From NCBI GenBank assembly GCA_964441505.1, contig CAYTUV010000010.1:1-64000 (forward strand): 64,000 bases of DNA. Direction: 5' to 3'. The position numbers and the translations under genes are program-made. The notes below the pieces were generated by a model that was given only the letters and a program-made list of their open reading frames with translations, had not been told where the DNA came from and did no database searches. Origin of the DNA: Fen-1258 sp964441505. Lineage in GTDB: Bacteria > Bacteroidota > Ignavibacteria > Ignavibacteriales > Melioribacteraceae. Below, piece by piece: positions 63,069 through 64,000 of the stretch; positions within the stretch are counted from its first letter, which is position 1, and each line of letters begins with the position of its first letter.

Positions 63069-63971
63069 TCAATTTTTTTGTGTTTCTTCTACATGAATAG
63101 TTTTTTTCTTCCTCAACAATAGCACTCCCAGAAATACTCCAACTCCAAGTATCATTACAGTACCTACAATGCGTGTAATGTTCAGTGTATATTGTCTTCC
63201 TTTTGGATCATAACTAAAACAATACTGGAGTACTTTTGTAATTGTTGGACTAGTCTTACCACTCTCCGCTTCGATTAATGCCATCTTCACATCGAACGGA
63301 TTGAAACTTGTACCGAACAAATAACGTGAGATTTTACCTTGCGGTGTTACAGTAACCAATGTTGCGGCATGCACAAATTGTTTATCAGCCGGTTTGAAAT
63401 AAAATCCGCAAGCCTCTGTTAATTTATGCACTGAAAGACTATCTCCGGTAAGGAATAACCAATTATCCGGATTGAATTTTCTTTTAATCGTCAGCAGATA
63501 ATTCTTCTTCCATTTAGCGGCAACATCCGGCGTTTCTGTAAAATCAAAACTGATACTTACAACCTGAAAATCTTTTCCCGGTTCAAGTTGAAGTTTGTCA
63601 ATCGTCCAGGCAAGTTCCGACTGCATCGGGTTACAAACCCCGGGGCATTCATAATAAACCAACGCAATCAAAGTTGGTTTATTTATAACATCTTTAAGCG
63701 CAACAGTTTTCCCTTCCGAAGTTTGGAATGTCAGATCCAACGGCAGTGTATTGCCGAGTTTTTCATCAATACCAACTTCGATCTTCTTTTGAGCGGATAG
63801 CTTGGAATGACCAATTAAAAACATTATAAGGAGTATAGCTAAAATTAGAGTACGGGGGAAAATGTCATTCTGAAGGAGTGAAACAACTGAAGAATCCATT
63901 CTTTTTTTTCTCAAAGATTCTTCATTTTGTTCAGAATGACAAGTACAATATTTCGGTTCTACCAAATTCAT
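63069..63971 (-). CDS. SCO1/SenC copper chaperone
   Basis: Delivers copper to the CuA site of the oxidase. The 300-residue frame has the thioredoxin-like copper site YYECPGVCNP (CxxxC) and the distal HAATLVTVTPQGK His, plus a C-terminal membrane helix (VGTVMILGVGVFLGVLLLRK). The ATG at 63971 has an AGAGAG site. Codons 9-36 (CTCHSEQNEESLRKKR and on) come from an in-frame palindromic repeat, and the signal-peptide core LILAILLIMFLIG follows. An alternative start is the ATG at 63899 inside the repeat. First gene of the oxidase cluster. Confidence 0.88.
   Translation of the reverse strand: MNLVEPKYCTCHSEQNEESLRKKRMDSSVVSLLQNDIFPRTLILAILLIMFLIGHSKLSAQKKIEVGIDEKLGNTLPLDLTFQTSEGKTVALKDVINKPTLIALVYYECPGVCNPMQSELAWTIDKLQLEPGKDFQVVSISFDFTETPDVAAKWKKNYLLTIKRKFNPDNWLFLTGDSLSVHKLTEACGFYFKPADKQFVHAATLVTVTPQGKISRYLFGTSFNPFDVKMALIEAESGKTSPTITKVLQYCFSYDPKGRQYTLNITRIVGTVMILGVGVFLGVLLLRKKKTIHVEETQKN
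63864..63940. repeat. GTCATTCTGA palindrome inside the SCO gene
   Basis: Perfect 10-bp ends GTCATTCTGA (63864-63873) and TCAGAATGAC (63931-63940), with inner GAAGAATCC / AGATTCTTC pairing. It is the same family as the inner element at 17916-18012 and a variant of the GTCATTTCG copies at 40.3 and 50.8 kb. Confidence 0.8.
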
Positions 63972-64000
63972 TTATCTCTCTTACATCGTTACTGTTTTAA

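Overview
The window looks like a chromosome segment from the Ignavibacteria / Bacteroidota-Chlorobi side of the FCB group. The evidence is a secreted protein ending in a type IX secretion (T9SS) sorting tail with the YPNPFNPTT signature typical of Ignavibacteria, a second protein with the same signature, a Bacteroidota-like TTG-N20-TATATTTG promoter in front of a tRNA-Arg gene, and low-GC codon use. There is no rRNA in the window, so the placement is an inference from protein signatures.

Layout. 96-9577 is a dense minus-strand housekeeping block: guaB, a glutaryl-CoA dehydrogenase, then recX-recA-thpR-cinA-pgpA-pgsA-DUF971-purC with overlapping or near-touching genes, then a YgjP-like metallopeptidase. 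About 9.6-24.3 kb is an accessory region ending at a tRNA-Phe gene. It holds a pilin-like protein, a FISUMP surface protein, a NarL-type two-component system, a zinc phospholipase C-like gene with a lipoprotein, a frameshifted and truncated NUC1 nuclease fused to a membrane segment, one whole and one half integron attC-like site, a methyltransferase/deacetylase-like pair, a large T9SS-exported protein with FG-GAP-like repeats, and two decayed copies of a tyrosine-recombinase region. The better preserved integrase remnant lies just downstream of tRNA-Phe, which suggests an old integrated island.

24.4-32.2 kb carries an APC-family amino-acid permease facing ornithine carbamoyltransferase, carbamate kinase, a cyclic-2,3-diphosphoglycerate-synthetase-like P-loop protein and glmS, then two tRNA-Arg genes. 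No arginine deiminase is seen. 32.2-50.5 kb is again housekeeping: tadA and adk, then ftsE, pdxA, rho, folC, pyrD-pyrK, an unusual RpiB-like protein, manC, an MFS carrier, murB, comEC, dtd and prmC. 51.1-57.0 kb holds two paralogous sensor kinases on the plus strand. The first appears to be a shortened relative of the second, with its receiver domain split off and decayed. 57.3-64.0 kb is an aerobic respiration cluster: SCO assembly factor, cytochrome oxidase subunits I, III, IV and II, heme O synthase and a membrane-anchored cytochrome c. Subunit I has the YSHPxVY motif of A2-type oxidases.

The most unusual feature that I can see directly is the repeat landscape. At least four families of small palindromic elements lie between genes and are inserted into one another near their tips (40.3, 50.8, 44.7 and 17.9 kb). 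One family, with ends containing TTACGCA, repeatedly sits on the stop codon of the neighbouring gene. Another copy lies in frame inside the signal-peptide region of the SCO gene.
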